From assembly GCA_964457755.1 (NCBI GenBank), contig CAYWGC010000012.1, forward strand, positions 9,707 to 73,706: 64,000 nucleotides of DNA, read 5' to 3'. Below the pieces are notes generated by a model that saw nothing but the letters and a program-made list of their open reading frames with translations, had not been told where the DNA came from and ran no database searches. Positions within the stretch are counted from its first letter, which is position 1; each line of letters starts with the position of its first letter. A program made the translations under genes and the position numbers. Positions 35,057 to 43,734 of the stretch are shown piece after piece. This DNA is from Tharpella sp964457755. GTDB lineage: Bacteria > Desulfobacterota > Anaeroferrophillalia > Anaeroferrophillales > Tharpellaceae.

Positions 35057-36415
35057 GTGAAACATTTAATTACCAAAGCAACCAGAACAACAATCACCAT
35101 TGCCTCAATTTTTTTCACACTTATGGGAACGGCCTCACAAGTCAGATCTCTCAGCGCCGGCAGCGAGATGGTACGTCCCCAAACAATCAAACCAAAAGCA
35201 CAGACAGCGACAATCCGAACAGAACTTCCCCCACAGGAGACCGACAAACCTTGGACGATTGGCGTACTCTTGCCCCTAAGCGGAGAGTATAGGACCATTG
35301 GCCAACGTTTTCAACAGGGCCTGGAGCTCGCATTAACTACCAACTCTGACAAAAAATACTATAAATGGCACCTCTTACTGGCAGACTCAGCCAAAACCAC
35401 CCCTGAGGCCGCGATTAAACATTTTAAAGATGAGCATGCAACCATCATCCTGGGTCCGATCCAAAGCAAACTAGCGAAATCTGCAGCTGAAAAAGCCATT
35501 GAACAGCAATTGCCGATAATTCTTCTAGCGCCACAACCCCAACTAACAAGTCTCGGAGAAAATGTCTTTCAGCATTTTTTAAGCGCCGCCAACCAAGCCC
35601 GCGAAATGGCCCGATTTATCCAGGAAAGAGATGAAAAAAGAGTCGCCCTCCTCCACCCTGACAACAACTTCGGCAATGATTTTAAAACCACCCTTATCAA
35701 TTCATGCCAAAACGGGCAAACCTCAATCATAAAAAGCAGCACCTACAATCCCCAGGAAACCGACTTCCGCGCAGCCATCAAAAATCTGCAGGAGACCCCT
35801 GACCCCACTATCGACCAACCCGTACCCAGTTACTCTTTTACAGCCCTTATAATAGCCGACTTTTATCTCCGCCTACGCCTTCTAGCGCCCCAACTGGCCT
35901 TCCACAACCTAACCGAAAGCCAAATTTACGGAATTCACGGTGGCAACGACCAGCGCCTTGAAAACGAGGCCGCCAGCAACCTCGAAGGGGCGATATTTTT
36001 AGACCTCTGCCTAAATCTACCACTACCGCCACAAGCCTGCACTGACTACCGAAAACTCTACCTTAAAACCTATCAGGAACAACCCTCAATCTACGACACT
36101 TACGCATACGATACCATCACAATCATCAATCACGCCCGAAATCTTAGCAACAACTCCCAGACTACAAACCTCGCCAAAGCCCTACTCGAACTCCCTCCCC
36201 TCAAACTAATAAGTGGCTTAACCACAGTCAGTCAAGATGGTGAATTTTCAAAAAAATTATGTCCACTTATTTTCACAAATAAAGAGCGCCACCCTTCAAC
36301 CGAAACCAACTCAGGTCGCAACAAAAATGATAAAAAAAAGAGGAGAGGGGGGGATGAAACACCATGTAAAAATGCTTATCCAGAAAAACCCGACAACTCA
36401 GGTGGACTATACTAA
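35057..36415 (+). CDS. Periplasmic binding protein, LpoA / LivK-like
   Basis: About 452 residues from GTG 35057. A signal sequence (about residues 1-33, ATRTTITIASIFFTLMGTAS) precedes a type I periplasmic-binding fold: WTIGVLLPLSGEYRTIGQRFQQGLELAL, then TTPEAAIKHFKDEHATIILGP, IEQQLPIILLAP and RVALLHPDNNFGNDFKTTLI. This is the plan of Peripla_BP_6 proteins, including the C-terminal domain of LpoA, an outer-membrane activator of PBP1a. No lipobox is visible, so LpoA itself is uncertain; an ABC amino-acid-type receptor is the alternative. A longer ATG frame starts at 34979 but lacks a good signal sequence. The last ~45 residues are low-complexity (NKNDKKKRRGGDE) and may reflect a decayed 3' end. 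Confidence 0.65.
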   Translation: MKHLITKATRTTITIASIFFTLMGTASQVRSLSAGSEMVRPQTIKPKAQTATIRTELPPQETDKPWTIGVLLPLSGEYRTIGQRFQQGLELALTTNSDKKYYKWHLLLADSAKTTPEAAIKHFKDEHATIILGPIQSKLAKSAAEKAIEQQLPIILLAPQPQLTSLGENVFQHFLSAANQAREMARFIQERDEKRVALLHPDNNFGNDFKTTLINSCQNGQTSIIKSSTYNPQETDFRAAIKNLQETPDPTIDQPVPSYSFTALIIADFYLRLRLLAPQLAFHNLTESQIYGIHGGNDQRLENEAASNLEGAIFLDLCLNLPLPPQACTDYRKLYLKTYQEQPSIYDTYAYDTITIINHARNLSNNSQTTNLAKALLELPPLKLISGLTTVSQDGEFSKKLCPLIFTNKERHPSTETNSGRNKNDKKKRRGGDETPCKNAYPEKPDNSGGLY

Positions 36416-36454
36416 GTTGCAAGCCTTTCTCAGAATCGGAAAATCTCCTAAAAC

Positions 36455-36640
36455 TCATGGCTCATTTTTTTCGAGCTTCGCCAGACGATTGGCATGAATA
36501 TCCGGATAGAGATCTTTGACACATTCAGGGCAGATGCCGTGGGAAAAATCGACATCAAGATGTTCACTCATATAGAACTCTAGTCGCGTCCAATAGCCCT
36601 GGTCATCACGAATTTTATGACATTTGGCACTTTCACCCAA
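36455..36640 (-). pseudogene. Fragment of a sensor-kinase/regulator C-terminal zinc-like tail
   Basis: A 61-residue frame from a TTG. CHKIRDDQGYWTRLEFYMSE and FSHGICPECVKDLYPDI match the short conserved tail found at the end of many PAS-containing kinases and response regulators in Desulfobacterota (usual form CxxCKKIRDDxGYW ... SHGICPEC). Here the first cysteine of the CxxC pair is lost (ESAKC) and no body of a sensor protein precedes it; the frame closes at TAG about 33 bases upstream. Most likely a gene remnant; a free-standing small protein is possible but lacks a normal start. Confidence 0.4.
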
Positions 36641-36743
36641 GAAGAGATGGACACAACCTATAACAAGCTATCAAATTAAACATAAGCGTACCTCAAAAAA
36701 TTGCCTTTTTGCCCAATTACTACGTTAGGCTCAAATTTTAATC

Positions 36744-36767
36744 CTCAAAATACTCAATGTATTCCTG
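36744..36767 (+). repeat. Short stretch resembling the centre of the 13651-13795 element
   Basis: CCTCAAAATACTCAATGTAT and the bases after it match about three quarters of positions in 13709-13734. It lies in a spacer (36641-36859) that is otherwise empty of genes and contains other AT-rich hairpin-like sequence (AAAAATTGCC near 36695, AAAATTCTAATTTTTC near 36801). Confidence 0.3.
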
Positions 36768-36859
36768 CGTTTAAAACCTTCACCCACCTTGTACTTGAAC
36801 AAAAATTCTAATTTTTCAAAACACCCATAAAACAGCAAAATTTTCCTTTTCTACTTCAT

Positions 36860-36906
36860 AAACCGGAAAAGGGTACGAATTCCAAATCCGTACCCTTTTC
36901 CGGTTT
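36860..36906 (-). terminator. Strong hairpin downstream of mdh
   Basis: A perfect 18-bp stem: AAACCGGAAAAGGGTACG at 36860-36877 and its exact complement at 36889-36906, with an 11-base loop. It begins 18 bases after the mdh stop codon. No T-run follows on the minus strand, so it may stabilise the mRNA end or act as a Rho-assisted terminator. Confidence 0.6.
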
Positions 36907-36923
36907 GAACCATTGAAGAATTT

Positions 36924-37916
36924 CTAGCCTTTAAAAATATCTGCCATCTCAGGCAAGATTGTCGGCAATTCGTCGATCAATTTCTTAACCGCGTTGACCG
37001 AATTATCAAACATCGCCTGTTCAGCTTCATTGAGTTCAAACTCAACTATCGCTTCAACCCCTTTAGAACCAAGAACACAGGGCACGCCAACATAGTAGTT
37101 ATCAACCCCGAACTCACCTTTCAGCAGAGCACAAACCGGCAAAACCCGTTTCTGATCCCGCAATATAGCCTCTGCCATAGAGATGGCGGAAGAGGCCGGG
37201 CTGTAGAAAGCTGAACCATTACCGAGCAACTTGACAACCTCACCCCCGGCCATTTTCGTACGCTCAACCATGGCATCCATAACTTCCTGGGCTTTGACCT
37301 GGTCACCACCATATTTACGCACCAGCTGTTCCATAACCGGAATTCCGTTAACATTGGCATAACGGACAATCGGCACCATAGTATCACCGTGGCCACCCAG
37401 CACCATCGCGTTAACATCACGCGCCGAAACCCCAAGCTCCCAGGCTATAAATGAACAAAAACGGTTGGAATCAAGCACCCCGGCCTGTCCGATAACCCGC
37501 TCTGAGGGGAAACCGGTAACCTTCTGGCATAAAGTAACCATCGCATCCAAGGGGTTGGAGATAATAATTACAAAAGCGTCGGGGGCATGCTCTTTTATCC
37601 CCTCCGAAACCTGTTTCATGATTTTCGAATTAATACCCAGCAGGTCATCACGACTCATACCCGGTTTGCGCGGCAGGCCCGCCGTTACGATCACAATATC
37701 TGAACCGGCAATATCGGTGTAGCTGTTGGTCCCTTTCAAATCGACATCAAACTGATCAATCCGAGCGACTTCAGCCAGATCAAGCATCTTGCCTTGCGGC
37801 AATCCTTCAACGATATCAAAGAGGACCACATCGCCAAGCTCTCTCAGAGCACATAACTGCGCCAGAACACCACCAATCTGCCCGCCACCAATCAAAGAAA
37901 TTTTCGCTCTCTTCAT
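36924..37916 (-). CDS. mdh: Malate dehydrogenase, LDH-like type
   Basis: NAD-dependent interconversion of malate and oxaloacetate. About 330 residues. ISLIGGGQIGGVLAQLCAL is the NAD-binding glycine loop; AGLPRKPGMSRDDLL carries the two arginines that bind the dicarboxylate and mark malate over lactate dehydrogenase; ISNPLDAMV and VLGGHGDTMVPIVRY (catalytic His) follow. ATG 37916 is used because GGAGG lies 9 bases upstream; the frame opens at 37937. Its leader holds a consensus-like promoter, a perfect palindrome and a hairpin with a T9 run, which suggests real regulation. The window also holds a citrate synthase gene, a pathway partner. Confidence 0.95.
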   Translation of the reverse strand: MKRAKISLIGGGQIGGVLAQLCALRELGDVVLFDIVEGLPQGKMLDLAEVARIDQFDVDLKGTNSYTDIAGSDIVIVTAGLPRKPGMSRDDLLGINSKIMKQVSEGIKEHAPDAFVIIISNPLDAMVTLCQKVTGFPSERVIGQAGVLDSNRFCSFIAWELGVSARDVNAMVLGGHGDTMVPIVRYANVNGIPVMEQLVRKYGGDQVKAQEVMDAMVERTKMAGGEVVKLLGNGSAFYSPASSAISMAEAILRDQKRVLPVCALLKGEFGVDNYYVGVPCVLGSKGVEAIVEFELNEAEQAMFDNSVNAVKKLIDELPTILPEMADIFKG

Positions 37917-37954
37917 CTTCTTGTCCTCCACTTTCAAAACTGATTAAATCCAAA

Positions 37955-37974
37955 AAAAAAGCCCCGCCTTTTTT
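37955..37974 (-). terminator. Terminator-like hairpin in the mdh leader
   Basis: On the minus strand AAAAAAG, GCGGGG and CTTTTTT form a short stem, with a nine-T run ending just before mdh's ribosome site. It lies about 40 bases upstream of the start codon. It could attenuate transcription, or be chance low-complexity sequence. Confidence 0.3.
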
Positions 37975-37997
37975 GGTACACCAAGTAACATCCAGAA

Positions 37998-38021
37998 TTT
38001 ATTTTAAGATCTTAAAATAAA
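37998..38021. promoter_or_regulatory. Perfect 24-bp palindrome, likely operator of mdh
   Basis: Each half reads TTTATTTTAAGA followed by its exact reverse complement, with no spacer. It begins about 3 bases after the predicted transcription start of mdh, a classic repressor position. The binding protein is unknown. Confidence 0.5.
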
Positions 38022-38030
38022 AGAATGTAT

Positions 38031-38059
38031 ACAGTATGCAAAAGGTTGGAGGATGTCAA
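38031..38059 (-). promoter_or_regulatory. Promoter of mdh
   Basis: On the minus strand TTGACA (38059-38054), 17 bp, then TACTGT (38036-38031). The -35 is a perfect sigma-70 match with ideal spacing, the -10 is partial. The start of transcription should fall near 38024. Confidence 0.55.
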
Positions 38060-38270
38060 GAAAAAAAGCATTACCATTTTTTTAATTAACGGAGTAAAGT
38101 ACGAAAAACAGGCTGAAATTTACTGTCAATAAATTTATTGGCAGGCCAACGTTGACCCGACTCAATTCCACATTACTCTCACACGCAATGACTACCCGAA
38201 ACTTGAGAACCTTAAAAGAACCGACCGGATTGTCAACCGAAGCAAAGAATGTGTAAAAAGGAGAACAACC
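38060..38270. other. Spacer between the mdh promoter and the SIMPL gene
   Basis: About 210 bases (the whole gene-free gap from the mdh start is ~350). No gene, repeat or clear promoter was recognised, apart from the mdh control region listed separately. Confidence 0.3.
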
Positions 38271-38990
38271 ATGTCTGAAAAGAGTAAAATAAGTGCCTTG
38301 ATTTTGGGGGTTTCCATCGGTTTGGGTCTGGTAATTATGGGCTACCTGCTTAGTGACGCCGCCCTCTCCGTCAAAGAACTGGAGCGCAGTGTCAAGGTCA
38401 AAGGTCTATCTGAACGCGAATATCCAGCCGACATTGTGATCTGGCCGATCCAGTTTGTCGCTGCCGACAACAACCTGCAAACTCTCTACAACACTCTTGA
38501 AGAGAGTACCGGTAAAATAACTGCCTTTCTTCAGAAGCAGCAGATCAAAGCTGTCGACATCTCCAGCAACCCGCCGACAATCACCGACAAGTCGGCACAA
38601 AGATACGGCAACTCAGCCCCGGCCCAGTTCAGATACAGCGCTGTCCAGACCGTAACCGTCTATTCCAACGCCATCAATACGGTACGCCAAGCGATGGGGG
38701 TTCTGGCCGATCTCGGCAAAGAGGGGATCGTCTTTAACAGCGACGACTATGAGGCCCGCCCGGAATATATCTTTACCAGACTTAATGAAGTCAAACCGGT
38801 AATGATCGAAGAAGCGACCCGTAAAGCCAGGGCAGTTGCTTTGAAATTTGCCCAAGACTCACAAAGCCAGCTCGGCAAAATCAAACACGCCTCACAGGGG
38901 CAATTCAGCATCAGCCCCCGCGATAAAAGCACCCCCCACATGAAACGGGTTCGTGTGGTCTCAACGGTTGAATATTATCTTTCGGATTGA
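38271..38990 (+). CDS. SIMPL-domain protein (DUF541)
   Basis: 239 residues with one N-terminal membrane/signal segment (about residues 7-28, ISALILGVSIGLGLVIMGYLL) and then the SIMPL (DUF541) fold: VKVKGLSEREYPADIVIWPI, the TIT..AQRYGN region and EEATRKARAVALKFAQDSQSQLGKI. SIMPL proteins are periplasmic or surface proteins of uncertain role, with E. coli YggE linked to oxidative-stress tolerance. A strong AAAAAGGAG site lies before the ATG. The gene is followed by a copy of a CAGTGGG repeat. Confidence 0.88.
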   Translation: MSEKSKISALILGVSIGLGLVIMGYLLSDAALSVKELERSVKVKGLSEREYPADIVIWPIQFVAADNNLQTLYNTLEESTGKITAFLQKQQIKAVDISSNPPTITDKSAQRYGNSAPAQFRYSAVQTVTVYSNAINTVRQAMGVLADLGKEGIVFNSDDYEARPEYIFTRLNEVKPVMIEEATRKARAVALKFAQDSQSQLGKIKHASQGQFSISPRDKSTPHMKRVRVVSTVEYYLSD

Positions 38991-39078
38991 AAAGACAGTG
39001 GGCAGTGTTAAACACAGTCCGCAATGGACTTGTCGACAAGATTTTTTACGAACGGCAACAGGTTAAAATATTTCTCTT

Positions 39079-40341
39079 ATGAGAGCTGAAAATAACCCCA
39101 GAATTATCGTTGTCGGCGGCGGTCCGGCAGGACTTATGGCGGCCGGAACAGCATCACAAAGCGGGGCTCGAGTTCTGCTTCTGGAAAAGATGAAGCAGCC
39201 GGGCCGCAAACTTGCGATCACCGGCAAGGGCCGCTGCAACCTGACAAACAGTGCCGACATCGCCGACTGCATTGCTCATTTCGGAAAAAACGGACGCTTT
39301 CTACGACAAGCGCTGCATCGTTTTTCCAACCATGACCTGATCGATTTTTTTGCCGCTAACGGGCTTGAAACTGTCACCGAAAGAGGCGGTCGCATCTTTC
39401 CTGCTAACGGCAAAGCCCCCGAAGTTGTCAAGGTTATGCGAAAGTGGCTTAAAAAGAGTGGCGTCACGATTCGTTTCTCAAGCCCGGTTACAGAACTAAT
39501 GATTAAAGATGAACAGATTATCGGGGTGATTGTTGGAAGAGAAGAATTTTCCGCGACAGCTGTCATCCTGGCCACCGGTGGTGCCTCCTACCCGGCCACT
39601 GGCTCAAGCGGAGACGGCTACCGTCTGGCTGAAAGTGTCGGACACCAGATCATAACTCCGCGCCCAGCCCTGGTACCACTGGTCTGCGCTGAACCTATTT
39701 TGAAAAAATTAGCTGGTTTAAGTTTGCGTAACGTTGCCGTCCGCCTTTTAATCAACCATAAAAAAGTTAAAGAGATTTTCGGAGAACTGCTTTTCACTGA
39801 AGATGGCATCAGCGGCCCAACCACTCTGACCTTGAGCGGTATGGCCGTCGACGCTTTGCATAAGGGCGATCAGGTCTGCATCTCTTTAGATCTAAAGCCG
39901 GCTCTTGACGATAAAAAACTTGAGACACGCCTGTTGCGAGATCTGCAAAGCCGGGGCAAAGAGAGTCTCAGCAGCCTGCTCCGAGGCCTACTACCGCAAG
40001 AGCTGGTGGCCGCCTGCCTTGAACTGAACGCCATCGAACCCCAACGCCAGGGCCATCAAGTCACGGCTTTAGAACGTAAACGTCTACGGGGCTGGCTGAA
40101 AGATTTCCGCCTGGAGATTACCAGGCACCGTCCCCTGGCCGAAGCCATCATCACCGCTGGCGGCATCGACAGCAAAGAGATCGAACCTAAAACGATGGCT
40201 TCACAACATGTCAAAAACCTCTTTTTTGCGGGAGAGCTTATTGATATCCAGGCCGACACCGGAGGCTACAACCTACAGGCCGCCTTTTCAACCGGTTACC
40301 TGGCTGGAAAAGCCGCTGGCCAGGTAATTTCAAACCCTTAA
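39079..40341 (+). CDS. FAD-dependent oxidoreductase, BaiN/HI0933 family
   Basis: 420 residues. The N-terminal dinucleotide site is IIVVGGGPAGLMAAGTASQSG; KQPGRKLAITGKGRCNLTNS is the family-specific follow-on. GGASYPATGSSGDGYRLAESVGH and the C-terminal ELIDIQADTGGYNLQAAFSTGYLAGKAAG complete the HI0933-like flavoprotein pattern. The reaction is unknown for most members; BaiN from a Clostridium acts in bile acid reduction, but function should not be carried over. It sits between the SIMPL and YIP1 genes with no evident partner. Confidence 0.9.
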   Translation: MRAENNPRIIVVGGGPAGLMAAGTASQSGARVLLLEKMKQPGRKLAITGKGRCNLTNSADIADCIAHFGKNGRFLRQALHRFSNHDLIDFFAANGLETVTERGGRIFPANGKAPEVVKVMRKWLKKSGVTIRFSSPVTELMIKDEQIIGVIVGREEFSATAVILATGGASYPATGSSGDGYRLAESVGHQIITPRPALVPLVCAEPILKKLAGLSLRNVAVRLLINHKKVKEIFGELLFTEDGISGPTTLTLSGMAVDALHKGDQVCISLDLKPALDDKKLETRLLRDLQSRGKESLSSLLRGLLPQELVAACLELNAIEPQRQGHQVTALERKRLRGWLKDFRLEITRHRPLAEAIITAGGIDSKEIEPKTMASQHVKNLFFAGELIDIQADTGGYNLQAAFSTGYLAGKAAGQVISNP

Positions 40342-40517
40342 GTTATGGATGTTAGAAAGCCACTGAAGGTGATCATTCATACCTATAGCGTAGCCGACTC
40401 GAAGAAATGGAAAAAACTGTTTTTTACTTTTTTTGCAAACTGTGTTATTTTCTTGTTAACGGGCTGTCGGATTTTACATTCAAGATGAAAGTCATATAGA
40501 GAGAAGGGGAAAACAAG

Positions 40518-41192
40518 ATGGAGAAAAAAACCAATAAACTCATCATCTCTATACTCAAGGAGATGAAAAAAATTGTTACCAACCCGACTGAATTTTTCCG
40601 TAACATGCCCACTAGTGGGGGCTTTGTCGAACCACTCATCTTTGCTGTCACGATGGGGATTATCTGCGGTATCTTTCAAGCCCTGTTGGGGGTCATTGGA
40701 CTCGGTCATATCAACTCGTTAACCGTAGCCTTGTTGTCAATTATTATGGTTCCTCTGGCAACGGTTATTTTTGGTTTCGTTGGGGCTGCAATTCTGTTCA
40801 TAATCTGGAAAATAATGGGCTCACAAAGCTCATACGAGACAGCCTACAGGTGCGGGGCCTACGCTGGAGGCATTGTTCCGGTTACCATATTACTCACAGT
40901 TATACCCTACCTAGGAACTATTATCGGACTTCTCTGGATGACCTATATTATAGTAATCGCGAGTCAGGAAGTACACCAGATTAAAGCTAAAACCGCTTGG
41001 ATTGTTTTCGGAATTCTCGGAGCTCTAGCGGCCATAAGTTCAATTAGTTCCCAATATACAGCCCGCCAGACAGTTCAAGAAATGGGTAAATGGAAAAATA
41101 GCAATGAGAAAATGGAAGAGATAAGCCCTGAAGAAGCCGGCCGTAAAGTCGGAGAGTTTCTAAAAGGTTTAGAGAAAGGGATTGATAAATAG
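40518..41192 (+). CDS. YIP1-family membrane protein
   Basis: 224 residues. A cytoplasmic start with IVTNPTEFFRNMPTSGGFVEPLIFAV, the usual YIP1-domain entry, then about five membrane helices (GIICGIFQALLG, LLSIIMVPLATVIFGFVGAAILFIIWKI, IVPVTILLTVIPYLGTIIGLLWMTYIIVIAS, AWIVFGILGALAAI). The C-terminal tail is charged. Function in bacteria is unknown. It is followed 105 bp later by the csgG-like gene on the same strand. Confidence 0.8.
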   Translation: MEKKTNKLIISILKEMKKIVTNPTEFFRNMPTSGGFVEPLIFAVTMGIICGIFQALLGVIGLGHINSLTVALLSIIMVPLATVIFGFVGAAILFIIWKIMGSQSSYETAYRCGAYAGGIVPVTILLTVIPYLGTIIGLLWMTYIIVIASQEVHQIKAKTAWIVFGILGALAAISSISSQYTARQTVQEMGKWKNSNEKMEEISPEEAGRKVGEFLKGLEKGIDK

Positions 41193-41297
41193 TCCGTGTT
41201 TTCAAGGTTTTCTTGTCGTAGTATAAATGGCAGTCATAAAGTTCCCTCGAGATATATAAATACACAAAATAAATTACGTTTTCAGGAGGTTCGTCGT

Positions 41298-42197
41298 ATG
41301 AAAAAGTTTATCGGTGTCTGTATGTTGGGGTTATTTTTTTTACTTATGAGCGCCGTATCCGGCTGGGCCGGTCCTCGGGTGGCGGTTATGGATTTTAAAA
41401 ACCAGACTCAATACGGCGGCTGGCGCCTGGGTTCCGGAGCAGCCGACATTCTCACCACTGAACTGGTCAAAACCGGCAAGTTCGATATGTTTGAACGAGA
41501 AAAACTGAATACCGTAATCAAAGAGCAAAACTTAGGTGCTTCCGGGCGGGTTGATCCATCCAGCGCCGCCCGTATCGGTAAAATTATCGGGGTCAACTTC
41601 ATTATCACGGGAGCCGTAACCGAATATGGTCAGAGCCGCAGCGGTGGTGGTGGTGGTGGAGTTAATGTCGGCAAGGTTGGCTACCATTCCGCAGTCGATA
41701 TTCGTATGGTTAATGCTACGACCGGCAAAATCGTTTTTGCCGACACCGCCAGCCACAGTAAGAGCTCTGTAAAGGTCAAGGTTTTCGGCTTTGGCGGAGG
41801 TGAAAGCTTTAATGAAAAGCTGGCTACCGAAACCATGCGTGAGGCCATAAAAAAAGTGGCCGCCAAGATGGATCCCACTGAATTTAAAACTTCAGGAAAC
41901 CGCAAACCGGCAGCGACAGCCGCTAAAGCTGCCAAACCAGCCGGCAAGGCTGTGGTTGCCGATGTCGATGGTAATACGATTACTTTAAATAAAGGAAAAA
42001 ACGCCAGCTTTAAAAATGGTCAGACCGTAACTATTTCCCGTAAAGGTAAGGTCATTAAAGATCCAAGTACGGGAAAAGTCTTGAAGATAAAATACAAAAC
42101 CGTTGGCAAAATAAAGCTGACTGAAGTCGAAGAAGCCTACTCGGAAGGAACCGTAACCAGTGGTTCCGGGTTTAAAATCGGTGATATTATTCGCTGA
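41298..42197 (+). CDS. CsgG-family secreted protein
   Basis: About 299 residues from ATG 41298, which has GGAGG about 8 bases upstream; the longer frame from 41196 has no such site. Signal peptide (about residues 1-24, ending SAVSGWAGP). Residues 25-200 are a CsgG-like domain: RVAVMDFKNQTQYGGWRLGSG, AADILTTELVKTGKFDMFER, and ARIGKIIGVNFIITGAVTEYG. CsgG is the curli export channel, but this family also includes periplasmic proteins for other envelope tasks. A glycine run (RSGGGGGG) follows. The last ~85 residues (KPAATAAKAAKPAGKAVVADVDG onward) form a separate beta-rich tail. No lipobox cysteine is seen, unlike curli CsgG. Confidence 0.85.
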   Translation: MKKFIGVCMLGLFFLLMSAVSGWAGPRVAVMDFKNQTQYGGWRLGSGAADILTTELVKTGKFDMFEREKLNTVIKEQNLGASGRVDPSSAARIGKIIGVNFIITGAVTEYGQSRSGGGGGGVNVGKVGYHSAVDIRMVNATTGKIVFADTASHSKSSVKVKVFGFGGGESFNEKLATETMREAIKKVAAKMDPTEFKTSGNRKPAATAAKAAKPAGKAVVADVDGNTITLNKGKNASFKNGQTVTISRKGKVIKDPSTGKVLKIKYKTVGKIKLTEVEEAYSEGTVTSGSGFKIGDIIR

Positions 42198-42220
42198 GGT
42201 AAGAAGAAACATTAACCGGC

Positions 42221-42284
42221 AACGGGCGCAGCCATGGGCATTCCATACAAAAATGGTAATATCCAGGGTTGCGCCCGTTTTTTT
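42221..42284 (+). terminator. Terminator after the csgG-like gene
   Basis: AACGGGCGCA (42221-42230) pairs exactly with TGCGCCCGTT (42270-42279), followed by a T-run to 42284. The 39-base loop is long and holds no gene. It lies 24 bases past the csgG-like stop codon. Confidence 0.7.
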
Positions 42285-42303
42285 ATTAGAAAAGGCCGCT
42301 GCC

Positions 42304-42684
42304 ATGATTATGCTGGCCGGCACTCTGCTATGGAGTTGTGCGAACAGCAAGAAACCAGCTGAAGTAAAATGTCCCGGAACCATAGAGTGGCAGATCTGTA
42401 GTGATGCCGAAGTCACCTCTTTTGCCTGTAAGCTGGGTTCTTTCAAAAAGAAACCGGCCCTCGTCTATACGGTTGCCATCAAAAACACGAGTGCCAAGGC
42501 TCATCGTTACCGCCTCAATATTATCCTGCTTAATCAGGATAAGGCAGCCGGTCACCTGGTGCCTCGCAAAGGAAAACCGCCGGTCGTAAAACCGGGTGAA
42601 ACGGTCACCGTCAAGGTACCTTTCTTTAAGGCGACAAAAATTTCCGAAAAGATGTTGGTCATTCTTAAAACCTTAGGCGAATAG
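42304..42684 (+). CDS. Small predicted lipoprotein of unknown function
   Basis: About 126 residues from ATG 42304, with GAAAAGG 8 bases before it. LLWSC near residue 12 is a possible lipobox, though the signal sequence would be very short. The remainder is a beta-rich domain (LVYTVAIKNTSAKAHRYRLNIILLN, then KPGETVTVKVPFFKA), as in immunoglobulin-like FxLYD-type proteins. The longer frame to 42160 runs through the csgG end and its terminator and is rejected. I do not recognise a family. Located between the terminator and the TRAP genes. Confidence 0.55.
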   Translation: MIMLAGTLLWSCANSKKPAEVKCPGTIEWQICSDAEVTSFACKLGSFKKKPALVYTVAIKNTSAKAHRYRLNIILLNQDKAAGHLVPRKGKPPVVKPGETVTVKVPFFKATKISEKMLVILKTLGE

Positions 42685-42742
42685 ACTTTAATTCAAAAAC
42701 TTGACAATTATTAGATAAGACATTCAACAGGAGAAGAGTGCC

Positions 42743-43734
42743 ATGACAAAAAAAACGACTTCCATGCTGGCCCTGGCTGCAACTTTGGGCTTTCTTTTCA
42801 GTTTTCAGGCGGAGCAGGCAAGTGCCCGTACTCGTTTTATCTCGATTGGTACTGGTGGTACCGGCGGGGTCTACTATCCTTATGGCGGCGGCGTGGCTGA
42901 AATTTGGACGAAAAAGGTTAAAGGGGTTAAAGCGGTAGCCGAGGTTACCGGTGCCTCCGTAGAGAACACCAAACTCTGCGACAAAGGTGAAACCCTGTTT
43001 GGTGAAATCATGAGCGATGTCGCTTTCCAGGCCTATACCGGAACCGGCAAATTCAAGGATAAACCGCAAAAGATCAGGGGTATGTTTGTCATGTATCCCA
43101 ACGTCTACCACATTGTCACACGCCAGGATTCCGGCATTAAAAGTATTGCCGATCTGAAAGGCAAAAAAGTCTCGGTCGGGGCGCCCGGCAGCGGCACCGC
43201 ATTCATGACCAACCTGATCCTTGAAGAGGCTCTCAACGTACCCTACGACTCTTTCAACGTCTTCCGCCTCTCCTTTAATGAAAATGCCAACGCTTTAAAG
43301 GATAATTCGATCGATGCCGGGATCTGGTGTGTCGCCCCACCGACCTCATCGATCATGGATCTGGCCACCACCCACAATATCAGCGTGATCCCGTTCAGCC
43401 AGCAAGAGATCGATACCGTAACCAGCAAATACCCCTTTTATGCCGGCTACACAGCCTGCCTGCCGGAATCTACAAGGGACAGGACCAGGATGTCTACACA
43501 ACCTCGGTCTGGAACACTTTCATCTGCAACGCTGATCTGGATGTCGAACTGGTCTACAAACTTACTAAAGCGGTCTTTGAAAACCAGAATTTCCTGATGA
43601 AAATCCACCATTTCGCTAAATATACAACCCCTGAGAATGCGGTCAAATATTCGGCCATCCCTCTCCATCCAGGAGCCATCAAATATATTAAAGAGAAAGG
43701 CATCGAAGTCCCCGCACGTCTAATTGCCAAATAG
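42743..43734 (+). pseudogene. TAXI-family TRAP substrate-binding protein, frameshifted
   Basis: Periplasmic receptor of a TAXI-type TRAP transporter. The first frame (42743-) has a signal peptide (to ASARTRFI) and the typical FISIGTGGTGGVYYPYGGGVA, SVENTKLCDKGETLFGEIMSDVAFQAYTGTG, GKKVSVGAPGSGTAFMTN and FPFYAGYTACLP-like end of the core. At 43465-43466 the frame fails: one base appears missing in a CCGG run, and the family sequence (GIYKGQDQDVYTTSVWNT, HPGAIKYIKEKGIEVPARL) continues in another frame to the stop at 43734. A lost G is the simplest explanation, either a true mutation or a sequencing error. An upstream GGAGAAG supports the ATG. Confidence 0.88.

Noticed and set aside
42160..42303. 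Long start of the small lipoprotein gene
   Set aside because: It would read through the csgG end and a strong terminator; a ribosome site fits ATG 42304.
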